A DNA stretch of 64,000 nucleotides. Source: Asterias amurensis (lineage: Eukaryota; Echinodermata; Asteroidea; Forcipulatida; Asteriidae). Below are positions 9,951 to 21,583 of this stretch, piece by piece. The notes under the pieces were generated by a model. That model was not told the DNA's origin and ran no database searches. It was given only the letters and a program-made list of their open reading frames with translations. How positions within the stretch are numbered: the first letter of the stretch is position 1; the number at the start of each line of letters is the position of its first letter. The position numbers and the translations under genes are program-made. The stretch lies in the NCBI RefSeq assembly GCF_032118995.1, contig NC_092666.1, positions 4,910,501 through 4,974,500 of the forward strand, in the 5' to 3' direction.

Positions 9951-12900
9951 GTTGCGTAGAGAAGCCCTACAGAAGTACATTCGGCGAGCAGTAGCGTCTA
10001 GACAAACGGTAAGTACAGTCTTATGATTTTTCTCCTGTAGATGATCAGCGTATATTAATAGAAACATGAGTCTTTAACCAATAGTTCTTTTCCTAACCAA
10101 CACTATTCAAAAAGAGACTCACATGGTGTTATCGCAAAATGTTCTTATAGTTATAATTCCACCATACAAAGTTTCAAATTCTACTAATGGTGGTGGGCAT
10201 CAAATAGGTGGGGGTGGGGTGTGACAAGGGGAGAGGGGCACAATATCAAATGTCCCCCCCTATTTTTTTGACCCCCTTGATCATGAAGCCAAAGTATTGC
10301 ACTGTGTAAGACCAACCCTGTGTCTCGCCATGGGCATTAATCCTGGGGGCTAAGGATGACACAACTTTTTAGAAGGGTGGGGGACACTATATCAAACGTC
10401 CCCTCTCAAAATTGACCAAAGATTGCACCACAGAGCATCTAAAATGCAGAATTTTCCTGTGCCTATAGACGATGTGACCTCTGACATCACACGAAAACCA
10501 TAACATGATTTGCGCCCATACTGCCGGGCAAAACCTTTGTGTTTTGGCAGCCAGCTAGAAAGTGTACGCAATCTTACTGTGACTGCGCAACTCAGGTGCC
10601 CGACGAAACATGACGTATAGAGTGTTTTGTCAACAGAGGGTGTTTTGAATGTAAACATAGGTCACATCGTCTATAAGCGGGCCTGGACCCTATGCTATTT
10701 GGCTTCTCACACGAATGCTCAAACATTATGATTGATGCCATTGACGGGACACAGGGTTTGGTCTTATACGGTGCAATACTTGAGTTTCAAGATAAAGACA
10801 CGTCATTAGATACGGCAAACATTTGAGTTTATGCCCTCCACCCTTCAAAAATGGGGGGGGGGGGGGTGGGGGGGGGGATAGTCCCTTCCACTGTTTCAAG
10901 GGGGAGGTGCAATTTTGTCAACGTTTGAGCATTAGTGTGAGAAGCCAAACAGCATCTAGGATCCAGGCCTGATTAAAGGCAGTGGACACTATTGGTAGTG
11001 ACTCAAAATAATTGTCAGCCTAAAACCTCACTTGGTAACTTGCAATGGGGAGAGGTTGACAGTATCAAACATTGTGAGAAACGGCTCCCTCTGAAGTGTC
11101 GTAGTTCCCGAGAAAGAAGTAATTTTTCATGAAATTCATTTCAAGATCTCAGATTTAGAATGCAAGGTCTCGAAATCAAGCATCTGAAAGCACACTACTC
11201 TGTGTGACAGGTGTTTTTTTGTTTTGTGCATTAATATCTCGCAACGAACGATTGAGCTCAGATTTTCACAGGTTTGTTATTTTAGGCATTTTGAGATACA
11301 CCAAGTGAGAAGACTGGTCTTTGAAAATTACCAATAGTGTCCAGAGTCTTTAGGCAAGCCTGGACTCATGCCGTAAAGATTTCACACTCGCATGCCACTC
11401 TTTGACAGATTTGCCCCCTACAACTTGTGTCATGTAGATCCGTACTTGAAGATGCTGTTAACTCAAAAGGTTACTGCTGCTCACATTTTAAAGGCTTTGC
11501 TCTATTCCATTCTTTTTGCCTCTTGTTGACAGTTGCCCTAAGATTGCACCACAGAGCATCTAGAATGTGAACTGTTCCCAGGCCCCTCAAACGAGCCCGA
11601 CCCACGCCGTAAAGGTTTCACACGAGCATGCTTATAGATCCCCACATGAAGATGATGTTAACCAAAAAGGTTATACAACTGCTGCTCACATTTAAAAGGC
11701 TTTATAAATGTTCTGTTCCATTCGTTTTGCCTATTGGCCTAAGTTTGCACCAGAGAACACCTTGAATGCAAAGTTTTCCCAAGTTTTTTTCCGAAAAAGG
11801 TTTTGCGTTCCGCTTTATAGCATGCTCCATCTTTAATTGGTTTGCCCTACCAACAAGCCCCCACCCCCTTTATAGAATTTCCTGTCTTAATCCACCCTTG
11901 ACGATGCTAGGAATGAACCGCCGTCTGAGCATTATATGTAGAAATAATTTGTATACGCAGCTATAACTGAGTTGGTTTTTAGCTAATAACCAGGATAGCA
12001 ATTAAATGGTGCATCATTTGTCATAGCTCGAAATAGCCATTAAATTCCAAGATCTCAGATGGGGCACATCTTCCCTCAGACTCATAAGATTGCACTAGAG
12101 AGCATAAATGGCCTTAAAATTTTCCTGGGGCCCTTACTCGAGGCCGGACCCCACGCCGTAGATGGTATGACTAACGATGTTCCTCCCCCCATCTTTCAAG
12201 ACAGATTGACGCCGATGCTAATGGTCACTCTAAAGAAATTATAACATAAATGTTTTCTCATTTTCTCAGTTGCACAAAATCCAAGAGAGCAAAAGAGCTG
12301 AGCTGGAGAGTCAAATGAAGGATAACAGGAAGCGGAGGAAGACTGTGTAAGAGACACTGTTTTTTTTCTTATTCAAGATTACATCTCAGCAACACCGTAC
12401 TTAAGGGTTTGGATACCTTTTGTACAACACAAAACTCAATGTCAACAGATATACATTAAACTATCCGGTTTGAAGATAATGGTGGTAGAAGGCTTCTAAA
12501 ATATTACTTGCCTTGCTGAGGTTGTAAGTTTTGAGACATGAGTAAAAAAATATTATGAAAGTAGTTTTCGATTCATGAAACAAAAGTGATCTTAGCATGT
12601 AAAACGTATTTACGCTACTCTCCTGAAAACCTTGCTGTTTGATTTTGCCTTTTGTTTTCTTCGCAAAACTTTAAAACTAATGTTGCTAAAATTGTATAAT
12701 ACATGTACATCATTACAGTGCATAGGGATTTATGTAATGGGCAAAATTGTTATACAAAAGGTACCAAAACCCTTTAAAGATACAACTTTGTACTTGTTTT
12801 TGAGATCGTCATTCCTTTTATCGATTGTCCCTGAATGAGAATGCATTTATTAACTGAACCATTTCTGGGTTTATAATTTGTTTTTAACCTTTATACTGAT

Positions 12901-13268
12901 GTGTTTTAACCACTGTACCCTGTGAAAACAAATATAATATGCAAATCACTCGAGTGGGATTTGAACGCGCGACCTTTGCATTGCTAAAGCAGATGTCCTA
13001 CAACTAGACCACCGAGCTAGCCCGATGGCTAGAGGCAGCTCAAATCCTGGGTTTAAAAAACTGACTGACCCATAACCCTATTAACAATAAATAATTGTAG
13101 TGCCAGTAGTGAAAATTCGTGTTGTTTCTTTCCAAATTGCTTGTATTAGAAATGTAAAGTTATTGTGTAATGTTTATTTTCATCTGCAGCACGCAGCAGC
13201 GCTGGAGTGGGAGTGAAAAGATCACCTTTTGTCACAACAGTGGAGTCAGTGCTACTATACAGAGATGA
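9951..13268 (+). CDS. Three-exon C-terminal part of an unrecognised basic protein
   Basis: Three splice-bounded exons join in one frame: 9,951-10,008 (acceptor ATTGTAG, donor ACG|GTAAGT), 12,270-12,346 (acceptor TTTCTCAG, donor GT|GTAAGAG) and 13,190-13,268 (acceptor CATCTGCAG, stop TGA at 13,266). The frame reads through the KYIRRAVASRQT and LHKIQESKRAELESQ stretches to a KRRK cluster, then a short tail ending SATIQR. Composition suggests a charged helical region with a possible nuclear-localisation-like KRRK patch; this is inference. I cannot name the family. Probably the same gene as the exon at 8,860, though that junction is out of phase. Large introns hold foldback elements, a MITE and a SINE. 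Confidence 0.5.
10464..10675. mobile_element. 212-bp MITE with perfect 17-bp TIRs
   Basis: TATAGACGATGTGACCT at 10,464-10,480 is exactly inverted at 10,659-10,675; the outer TA may be the target duplication. It has no coding content. It sits beside a second inverted-repeat element (10,680-10,969), inside a wider region of inverted repeats. Confidence 0.8.
10680..10969. mobile_element. Foldback element with ~45-bp arms
   Basis: The arm at 10,680-10,726 (including TTGGCTTCTCACACGAATGC) is inverted at 10,923-10,969. The centre holds long G runs. An outer pair, AGACCAACCCTGTGTC near 10,308 and its inverse near 10,748, suggests a larger palindromic structure interrupted by the 10,464 MITE. Confidence 0.65.
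10973..11353 (-). mobile_element. MITE family A copy
   Basis: TTAAAGGCAGTGGACACTAT at the left and TACCAATAGTGTCCAGAGTC at the right. The internal order (ACTCAAAATAATT first, then CAAGTGAGAAGACTGG) is opposite to that of the copy at 6,561. Confidence 0.85.
11354..12269. repeat. Diverged tandem repeats within an intron
   Basis: The phrase AGATTGCACCACAGAGCATC followed by a CCCAGGCCC/ACGCCGTA block recurs at about 10,424, 11,540, 11,735 and 12,085 with heavy divergence. The spacing is irregular (about 200-350 bp among the last three). No coding signal is recognised in it. Confidence 0.5.
12945..13035 (-). mobile_element. tRNA-derived SINE head
   Basis: On the minus strand the sequence has an A-box-like TAGCTCGGTGGTCTAG and a B-box-like GCGTTCAAATCC with tRNA-like spacing, starting GGGCTAGCTCGG. 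The flank toward lower coordinates resembles the flank of the 39.8-kb element, so this is a dispersed SINE rather than a functional tRNA. Confidence 0.6.
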
Positions 13269-13290
13269 GACCTAGACCCTAACCACCAGG

Positions 13291-13653
13291 ATGGAGAAGT
13301 CTCTGGATGGTTGCTACACCAGGATGCAGCGTATGACCCTAAACATCCCCTGGCAAGACCACATGAGAAACTCCAATGGCTGGCCAAAGGCTACAGAGAA
13401 GATTCGTGAACGCCGCCTCAAGCTTGCTTGGCACTGTGTCCGCCACTCAGAGCTTGCCCCTTGCCCAATCATCCTCTGGGAGCCCACCCAAGGCAAGGCT
13501 TCTCGTGGGAGAAGATGACTCTCCTACCTAGACACACTGAAATGAGACATCGGCTTGACCAGCGCTGAAGAACTACGCTCCTTCATGCTGGACCGGAACA
13601 TCTGGAGAAAAATCACTGAGCAGGCTCGAGCCTCTAGATGGCGCTTGACTTGA
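13291..13653 (+). pseudogene. 3' end of a LINE reverse-transcriptase ORF (decayed)
   Basis: The reading frame contains LDGCYTRMQRMTLNIPWQ, then KIRERRLKLAWHCVRH, then LWEPTQGKASRGRR. This series is typical of the C-terminal end of animal LINE endonuclease/reverse-transcriptase proteins. The same frame continues through two stops (13,516-13,518 and 13,546-13,548) to SAEELRSFMLDRNIWR and ends at TGA 13,651. There are no upstream RT motifs, so this is a 5'-truncated, dead insertion. It lies just downstream of the stop of the preceding exon. Confidence 0.85.
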
Positions 13654-13763
13654 TTGATTGGGAGTATGATTCAAACTGTGAGCAGCTCAACAGGCCTCAT
13701 CCAAAACACCTGTCATCATAGTCCATAGTGATGGTACCCAAGCCCATCAAGAGAGCCCCATAG

Positions 13764-14126
13764 TCTGCCGACCAGAACACCAATGGGAATCTTGAGGTTC
13801 AGGTGGTCACCAAGCAAAATCCTAAGGAGAGGTCAGATAAGACTGGTGAGGTCAACCATTTTGAAGTCCAGTCGCTCAGACGGCATCATTTTTGTCACAG
13901 TGATGAATTTGGTAATGCTTCACCAAAGTCAGTCGGTTCAGAGCCTCCATCGCCAACACGATCAACGGAGAAATCTCCAAGAAAAGATGCTGTCATCCCA
14001 TCACCTTGGGGTTCACCACAGAAATCCCAAGGTGATGAGCTCTCTGCAGCGTTTCCTGGTCATCACACCAGAAGCATCAGCCATAAGAAAGTACCGGAAG
14101 AAGGCGTCAATCCCGAAGTTTTTTAA
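13764..14126 (+). CDS. Possible last exon, Ser/Pro-rich tail, unrecognised
   Basis: An acceptor-like CATAG ends at 13,763. The frame then stays open for 120 codons to TAA at 14,124. The product is rich in S, P and K, with PSPTRSTEKSPRKD and WGSPQKS, as in disordered C-terminal tails. A second overlapping frame is also open, so the coding case is weak. If real, it needs an upstream exon ending in phase 0; the LINE fragment has intruded in between. Confidence 0.3.
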   Translation, partial: SADQNTNGNLEVQVVTKQNPKERSDKTGEVNHFEVQSLRRHHFCHSDEFGNASPKSVGSEPPSPTRSTEKSPRKDAVIPSPWGSPQKSQGDELSAAFPGHHTRSISHKKVPEEGVNPEVF

Positions 14127-14144
14127 TTAGGTTTTATTGTTTTG

Positions 14145-16282
14145 TTATTCTTGAGTTTTATACATATTAACTGCAACAATGACGCTACAGTTGTACCAGT
14201 TGCTTTAAAATGTATTAAACCACCTCAGATGTATAATTATTTAACTTGGCTTTTAAGACACTGGACACTATTGGTAATTGTCAAACACTAGTCTTCACAG
14301 TTGGTGTATCTCAACATATGCACAAAATAACAAACCTGAGAAAATTTGAGCTCACAAAGTTTTATACTATCACCCTCTCCCCATTACTCATAATCAACTG
14401 GTATGCAGTGCTGACCCCTAAATGAATTAGCACCGTGGACTTGTTAATATCAAATTATGTGACAGGATGCCATACACAAAGCAGACCCTTTCCGTAAGGG
14501 CATGAATACAACAACAAATTAAAACAATTATATGATGTTATATGGGATAGTAGGGTTTGTATAAAAAGCAAAACTTATAACAAGGAACAAAGTTAACTTA
14601 CTGTTTTAAAGGCACTGTACACATTTGGTAATTACTCAAAATAGGCCTTTCTTAGCATAAAACATTACTTGGTAACGAGCAACGGAAGACTGTTGATAGT
14701 ATAAAACATTGTGAGAAACGACTTCCTATAAAGAGATAATTTCTCACTAAAATAATATATATAAAAATTGGCCAGAAGCACACTATTTTATACAACAAGG
14801 GTGATTTTTTCTTTCATCAGTTTCTTGCAACTTCAATGAACAGTTGAGTCCAAATTTCCACATTCTTGTTTCTTTATGCATATATGTTCGGATACACCGA
14901 GTAAGAATACTGGTCTTTGACAAAAACCAAACGTGTTCAGTCCTTATTGTTTTGTTTTTTAATTAAGATGCGTACTGCCTGTGATAGTATTAACAAACCA
15001 TGCAATGTACTTGTACAGTAGCATTAACATCAGTGCCCAATTTCATATAGCTACTTTTAGCAAGCACAAACCGTAGAGTTATATATAAGAACTAGAGCGC
15101 GCACTGACCTATATACGCGCCCCGGTATGCGAGCAGGCGACCATTTTTTAAGTTGACAACACAGCTATCTCACAGCGTGTGTTTGTGCGGCCATTTTGTA
15201 AGTTGAACAAACAGTATTCTTGAGTTTTATACATATTAACTGCAACAATGACGCTACAGTTGTACCAGTTGCTTTAAAATGTATTAAACCACCTCAGATG
15301 TATAATTATTTAACTTGGCTTTTAAGACACTGGACACTATTGGTAATTGTCAAACACTAGTCTTCACAGTTGGTGTATCTCAACATATGCACAAAATAAC
15401 AAACCTGAGAAAATTTGAGCTCACAAAGTTTTATACTATCACCCTCTCCCCATTACTCATAATCAACTGGTATGCAGTGCTGACCCCTAAATGAATTAGC
15501 ACCGTGGACTTGTTAATATCAAATTATGTGACAGGATGCCATACACAAAGCAGACCCTTTCCGTAAGGGCATGAATACAACAACAAATTAAAACAATTAT
15601 ATGATGTTATATGGGATAGTAGGGTTTGTATAAAAAGCAAAACTTATAACAAGGAACAAAGTTAACTTACTGTTTTAAAGGCACTGTACACATTTGGTAA
15701 TTACTCAAAATAGGCCTTTCTTAGCATAAAACATTACTTGGTAACGAGCAACGGAAGACTGTTGATAGTATAAAACATTGTGAGAAACGACTTCCTATAA
15801 AGAGATAATTTCTCACTAAAATAATATATATAAAAATTGGCCAGAAGCACACTATTTTATACAACAAGGGTGATTTTTTCTTTCATCAGTTTCTTGCAAC
15901 TTCAATGAACAGTTGAGTCCAAATTTCCACATTCTTGTTTCTTTATGCATATATGTTCGGATACACCGAGTAAGAATACTGGTCTTTGACAAAAACCAAA
16001 CGTGTTCAGTCCTTATTGTTTTGTTTTTTAATTAAGATGCGTACTGCCTGTGATAGTATTAACAAACCATGCAATGTACTTGTACAGTAGCATTAACATC
16101 AGTGCCCAATTTCATATAGCTACTTTTAGCAAGCACAAACCGTAGAGTTATATATAAGAACTAGAGCGCGCACTGACCTATATACGCGCCCCGGTATGCG
16201 AGCAGGCGACCATTTTTTAAGTTGACAACACAGCTATCTCACAGCGTGTGTTTGTGCGGCCATTTTGTAAGTTGAACAAACA
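14145..16282 (+). repeat. 1,069-bp tandem duplication containing two MITEs
   Basis: 14,145-15,213 is repeated at 15,214-16,282 with no difference that I noticed. Each copy carries an internally deleted family A MITE (14,253-14,395; 15,322-15,464). Each also carries a fuller, diverged one with GGCACTGTACACATTTGG termini (14,606-14,946; 15,675-16,015). The near-identity suggests a very recent event or an assembly duplication. Confidence 0.9.
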
Positions 16283-16834
16283 GCATCGCGTGAGCGTTCA
16301 ATACAAAAATTCAAACATGTATTTCGTATTCAACGCGCGTGCAGAATGATGCGCTTATCATCTTGCGGTCCCGTGGCGTTTGTGCACGAAGCATCGCTCT
16401 TGTGCCCTCTAGTTCGTATATATAATTCCATGGCACAAACACATTTCTTGTTACCAGACTAAAAAGATACCAGCAAGGAACCATGTCACATGGTCCATCT
16501 TTTGCTTGTTTCCTGCTTAAATTTGCTCAGCAGACAAGGAAATGTTAAGCAAAATTGTCTGTTTAAGCAGCTACATGAAATTTGCCTGCAGTGCGTTATC
16601 AGTATCAGTATTTTTCAGCATTATTGTTTTATTTTTAAGGTTCTGGTTTTTGTTTGTTTTTGCATTTTATTTGTTTCCCGAACTTAACTATAGTTTTACA
16701 ATTGGTGTCTGGACTCAAACTTCTAGAAAGTTATTATTCTATGCTATCTATTCTGGGGGAGGTTTATGAAATGTTATTGCTGTTTCAGATCTGTAGAGTA
16801 TTGAGCTTAAAGCTTTTAGTATCTTATTAAATAA
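16283..16834. other. Nothing recognised
   Basis: T-rich sequence with overlapping short open frames of hydrophobic composition (16,490-16,769). I see no splice borders or family signal. Confidence 0.4.
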
Positions 16835-16972
16835 GTTATCACACAACGCGAGTGGAATACGGAAAAATATAGCGCCTCTGCGTTCCATATCCAAAGAGGC
16901 CGAAGGCCGAGTTGGATATGGGACGCAGACGCGCTATATTTTCCGTATTTCCACGAGCGAGCGTGTGATAAC
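16835..16972. mobile_element. 138-bp hairpin MITE
   Basis: The left arm GTTATCACACAACGCGAGTG runs through GGATATGG-type sequence to a nearly complete inverse ending GAGCGTGTGATAAC. The element is almost entirely palindromic with a short loop, AGAGGCCGAAGGCCGA. It carries no coding content. Confidence 0.8.
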
Positions 16973-17303
16973 GTATTTATCTTTAAGCAAACTTGGCGCG
17001 TGACACACATGACGCATGGTAGTGATATTAGCCGTGCAATATAGGTTTTTATCACCACTCCATTCTGCCAATTTGATTGGAGAATTAGCGCGTACTTGAA
17101 GATAATTTCAGTTGATGTTGTATGCTATGTTTAATTAAAAGTACCACTTGGTGATCTTTAAATGAAAAACCAGAGTAGAACCATAGTTTCATTCTACAAT
17201 CAACCGTTCGTTACATTGTATAAAGTACTAAAATATGTAGTACAAAGCCTTTATATGGAACCAATTGATGGTACTTTTAATAGCGAGTTATTAGGTTGAC
17301 CCT
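16973..17303. other. Nothing recognised
   Basis: A/T-rich spacer between two MITEs with no open frame of note. Confidence 0.4.
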
Positions 17304-17619
17304 GAAGGCACTGGACACTATTGGTAATCACTGTCAGCATAAAGACTGACTTGTTAAAGAGCAACGGAGAGCTGTTGATAGTTTAAAACATTTGAGAAAT
17401 TTTTCCCTTCTGAAGTAATGAGAAAGAAGTAATTTTCCACTAGTTTATGAACAAAAAATTGATTTCGGGACTTACAATTTGTTTTAAGGTCTCAAAATCA
17501 AGCATCTAAAAGCACAAGAGATCGTGTAAACAAGGGTGTTTTTCTTCCATTATGTTACTACTTCGACGACCAATTGAGTTCAAATTTTCACAATAACCAA
17601 AGGTGTTCAGTTTCTTTAA
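17304..17619 (-). mobile_element. MITE family A copy (diverged)
   Basis: Starts GAAGGCACTGGACACTATTG and ends CCAAAGGTGTTCAGTTTCTT. The internal GGTCTCAAAATCAAGCATC stem half is retained; the middle is shortened. Confidence 0.75.
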
Positions 17620-18335
17620 GGGGTCCAATTTACACATCTATTGATATTCACTCTTCACAACAAACAAAACTACTACAACAAAGTTTCACAATTTGTTTTC
17701 ACATTTTGGTGAAAGTTCCACATTTACTTGTTTGTTATTAAATAAAATAAAGTAGGCCCCCATAGCTTATTTTACTCAAACGAGATTTTGCATTTGACAA
17801 CAATGGGTAATTAAAAATGGCATTTGGATAAGAAGTTGGACTTAGAAAGTTTCCCGCTCTTTTTGAGTGTGATGGTTCGACCTGTCCTGGTGTGTCATTT
17901 TGTTATCTAAACTAAATTAAGGAAGCAATGGGTGAGTGTTCTGAGGAATCCATCCCTGACCTGACGCTGGCTTTCCTGTGCAAACGTTGTTTTCATGATC
18001 TCGTTGGATAAAATTACACAATTTATTGTTTTTAGTTATTTATTATACAATACGCATAACTAAAGCTTTAACTATGTGTTGTAGTAAACCATCGGCCTAT
18101 TGAAACTTCTAAATATGTTATATTACTTTTATCATTTACCAATTATTTTATGTTTGTGGAGTTTTATTTAAATAAAGAAACAATAATATTTATACCAGCC
18201 ACAATGTTGTGTATTGCTTGTTTTGTATTAACTCATACATCAGGAGACTTTATAGCTCTGAAAAAGAATCTTGCCTTTAGGAACTTCCTCGGGTAGAAAA
18301 TCGGCCGTGTGACTTTCCTTTGGATCAAGGGGACA
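17620..18335. other. Nothing recognised
   Basis: A/T-rich, with short open frames only. No repeat family that I can identify. Confidence 0.4.
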
Positions 18336-18676
18336 TTAAAGACAGTGGACACTATTGGTAATTACTCAAAATAATTATTAGCATAAAACCTTTCTTGGTG
18401 ACGAGTAATGGGGAGAGGTTGCTGTTATAAAACATTGTGAGAAACGGCTCCCTCTGAAGTGCCACAGTTTTTTAGAAAGAAGTAGTTTTCCACGACTTTG
18501 GAGACCTCAGATTTTAGAACTTGAGGGCTCGAAATCAACCATCCAAACAAGGGTGCTTTTTCCTTTCATTATTATCTCGCAAGTTCGATGACCGATTTAG
18601 CTTAAAATTTCACATTTTAAAAAAATTTTTCACATGTTGAGATACACCAACTGTGAAGGCTAGTATTGACAAAACT
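18336..18676 (-). mobile_element. MITE family A copy, right end degraded
   Basis: Begins TTAAAGACAGTGGACACTAT and keeps the GAGACCTC/GAGGGCTC stem. The right terminus breaks off after GGCTAGTATTGACAAAACTG. Confidence 0.75.
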
Positions 18677-18825
18677 GCCACCGAGGTAATGGTCTAAAAT
18701 AATTCAATTTGATAAAACGAATCACACAGTTTTACCCTTTTTAAAGTATTTATATTCACTTGATAGTATATTGTGTGAATCCATAACAAATTTCATTTAC
18801 TCGAGGAGCATCACACCTACAACAA

Positions 18826-19464
18826 TTATTTTGTGTGAGGCATGCGTTTCGAAAAGATCCTTATCTCGGCGTTTGCGAAACTTCTCATTGATTTAGCTGG
18901 TTTATAGTATTTTTGGACCCTGAACTGGGAAAATGCCTGCGTTTCGAAACGGCGAAGAGAAATGAGCAGCCTTTTGAGCCTGAATGAAAAAAAAGAGCTG
19001 CGTTTCGAAAATACCCTTAGGCATTTCCCCAGGCTCTGAAGCCTAATAAAACCGCCGTTTCGAAAACACCCTGGTATATTCGAAACGGCCGACTGGGAAA
19101 CGCAGGCTTTAAAAGCCTGAACTTTGAAAATGCCCAAGTTTCGAAAATACCTTGGTATTTTCGAAACGTAGGCATTTTTCCAGTTCAGGCTTTCAAAGCC
19201 TATTAATTCCAGTCCGCCGTTTCGCAAATACCCTGGTATTTTCGAAACGGCGGACTGGGAAAAGCAGGCTTTAAAAGCCTGAACTTTGAAAATGTCCAAG
19301 TTTCGAAAATACCTTGGTATTTTCGAAACGTAGGCATTTTCCCAGTTCAGGCTCTGAAAGCCTGTTGTTTCCAGTCCGCCGTTTCGAAAATACCAGGGTC
19401 TTTTCGAAACGCAGGTATTTTTACAGGTCAGGATCCAAAAGTACTTAAAGCCTGCTATATCCAT
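18826..19464. repeat. 162-bp satellite built of palindromes
   Basis: Stems such as TCGAAAATACCTTGGTATTT alternate with GTTTCGAAAATACC and CCAGTCCGCC/GGCGGACTGG arms. The clearest repeat distance is 162 bp (19,131 to 19,293). Because 162 is divisible by 3, a 212-codon minus-strand frame stays open with a 54-residue repeat containing KIPRYFRNL. That frame has no splice or start context, so I treat it as a by-product. Confidence 0.8.
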
Positions 19465-19908
19465 TCGCCGTTTCTAAAACGCCCAGATAATTCGAACCCT
19501 GATGTTGTAGCGCCACCAACTGGCGGTGTATTCCTCGGCTGCTGAAACGGCGGAGATCCTGAAACTGGTCCGTGAACTGGACCACACAGCCGGTGTGTAT
19601 TTTCATAATTGTAAGGGCCTACAATAAGTATTCTGGCAAGAGAAGATCTATTAAGGTATGTTATGGAAAACCAAAGCAAAATTATTTATTTTGGTAGCGT
19701 ACCTTACTTCAGTCATCGGTGTTCAAACAAGAGTACTTCTTTTATTGACTCGAAATTGCCCAACTTCAACTTGCATATTCCTTTGTTAAGTACATTACTT
19801 ACCAATGCATAGTACACAGTACATGTGTACATCATAAGACATGTGCAATATTACCAGATACAGTACTTCTGCAGTATTATCTAACCTGCACCAATAAAAT
19901 GCCTAAAC
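19465..19908. other. Nothing recognised
   Basis: Spacer between the palindromic satellite and a small MITE. No coding signal seen. Confidence 0.4.
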
Positions 19909-20040
19909 GGAAAAGTTTCCGTATGGCGCCACCACTTTTTCATTCAAAATAAAATAATATAGTATCTAATTTACCTGATTGATATATCCCTTTTTGTAAA
20001 AATGAGTGAAAAGGTGGTGGCGCCATACGGAAAGTTATCC
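19909..20040. mobile_element. 132-bp MITE family C, complete
   Basis: A left arm of about 37 bp contains TTTCCGTATGGCGCCACCAC; its inverse at 20,004-20,040 contains GTGGTGGCGCCATACGGAAA. The centre is A/T-rich. A truncated relative lies at 41,459-41,555. Confidence 0.85.
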
Positions 20041-20220
20041 AAATGGTCAGATTTAGCGGAACTTGAGTGTAGTAGGCAACAAAATAGTTTGTTAATTCGG
20101 TTCACAGTTACTGACTGAGCATTTTGATTGACACCAGTATTAATGTTGCACTATGTCTATGAGTATGATTGAATGATGATGATGTTGTTTTGCAGAATTA
20201 TTATGGGCACCTGAGTGGCT

Positions 20221-20607
20221 GAAAGGCAGTGGACACTGTTGGTAATTGTCAAAGACTAGTCCCCACAGTTAGTGTATCTCAACATATGCATAAAATAACA
20301 AACCTGTGAAAATTTGAGCTCAATTGGTCATCGAACTTGCGAGATAATAATGAAAGAAAAAAACACCCTTGTCACACGAAGTTGTGTGCGTTTGGGATGG
20401 TTGATTTCGAGACCTCCAGTTCTAAATCTGAGGTCTCGAAATCAAATTCGTGGAAAATTACTTCTTGCTCGAAAACTATGGCACTTCAGAGGGAGCCGTT
20501 TCTCAAAATGTTTTTTACCATTAACCTCTCCCCATTACTCCGTACCAAGTAAGGTTTTGTGATAATAATTATTTTGAGTAACTACCAATAGTGTCCACTG
20601 CCTTTAA
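20221..20607 (+). mobile_element. MITE family A copy
   Basis: Full-length: GAAAGGCAGTGGACACTGTT to AATAGTGTCCACTGCCTTTA, with the inverted GAGACCTC/GAGGTCTCGAAATC stem in the centre. Confidence 0.85.
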
Positions 20608-21187
20608 AGTCAAATTTGAAAAGTTGCAAAAGCCCATTCACCCAATTCTAGAACCTTGGGAACTAGCACTTAAGCATCACATACTAGTTGCGATACGTAA
20701 CTCTCCTCCCGACGGCCGCCAGGCCGTAGGGTTACGAGATTCTTTTGATCGGAAACGGTTGATCTGGTCCAACACATACAAGTTCGACAGCTAGTCACCA
20801 GATTTGCCCCATCTTTACCACTTTCAAAAATCATGACACAAATTCTGAGGGTACGAACTTAATCTGCAATGTCTAATGCAGCCTTCCAAAATACTCAAAA
20901 CACCATTTAGAATATTTTTCGAAGAACAATGGACAAAAACTTACCGATCCTGGAGCGATTCCCAGGTTCATATTTTGAACCTGTCGCATCAAACGCATTA
21001 TTTTGTTGATGGGCTAAATGGGCTAAACCATTCTGTAAAATGGTTCCTGACCATTGAAAGTAAAAGTTAAACTTTTTTTCGTTGAAGCAGGTGATACTCT
21101 TTGAAATACCTTTCACTCAAACAAATCTATTTTTTAATGTTTGGGGCCAAACATCTGACATAGCATCTTTTAGCCGCTCAGGTGCCC
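20608..21187. other. Nothing recognised
   Basis: Contains a small inverted CGACGGCCGCCAGGCCGTAG region near 20,710 and short overlapping open frames on both strands. None has splice support or family similarity that I can see. Confidence 0.4.
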
Positions 21188-21583
21188 TTAAAGGCAGTCG
21201 GACACTATTGGTAATTACTCAAAATAATGTTCAGCACAAATCTTTTCTTGGTGACGAGTAGTAGGGAGAGGTTGATGGTATAAAACATTGTGAGAAACGG
21301 CTCCCTCTGAAGTGCCATAGTTTTCGAGAAAGAAGTAATTTTCCATGAATTTGATTTCGATACCTCAGGTTTAGAACTTGAGGTCTCAAAATCGACCATC
21401 TAACATGTCCTAACGCACACAACTTCGTGTGACAAGGGTGTTTTTTCTTTCATTATTATCTTGCAACTTTGATGACTGATTGAGCTCAAATTTTTACAGG
21501 TTAGTTATTTTATACATGTGTTGAGGTACACCAACTGTGGAGGCTAGTCTTTGATAATTACCAACAGTGTCCACTGCCTTTAA
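21188..21583 (-). mobile_element. MITE family A copy
   Basis: Full-length in the opposite internal order to 20,221. The left end TTAAAGGCAGTCGGACACTA has one inserted base; the right end is CAACAGTGTCCACTGCCTTT. Confidence 0.85.

Noticed and set aside
18826-19464. 212-codon minus-strand open frame
   Set aside because: The period is a multiple of three and the sequence is palindromic, so a long open frame arises without selection.
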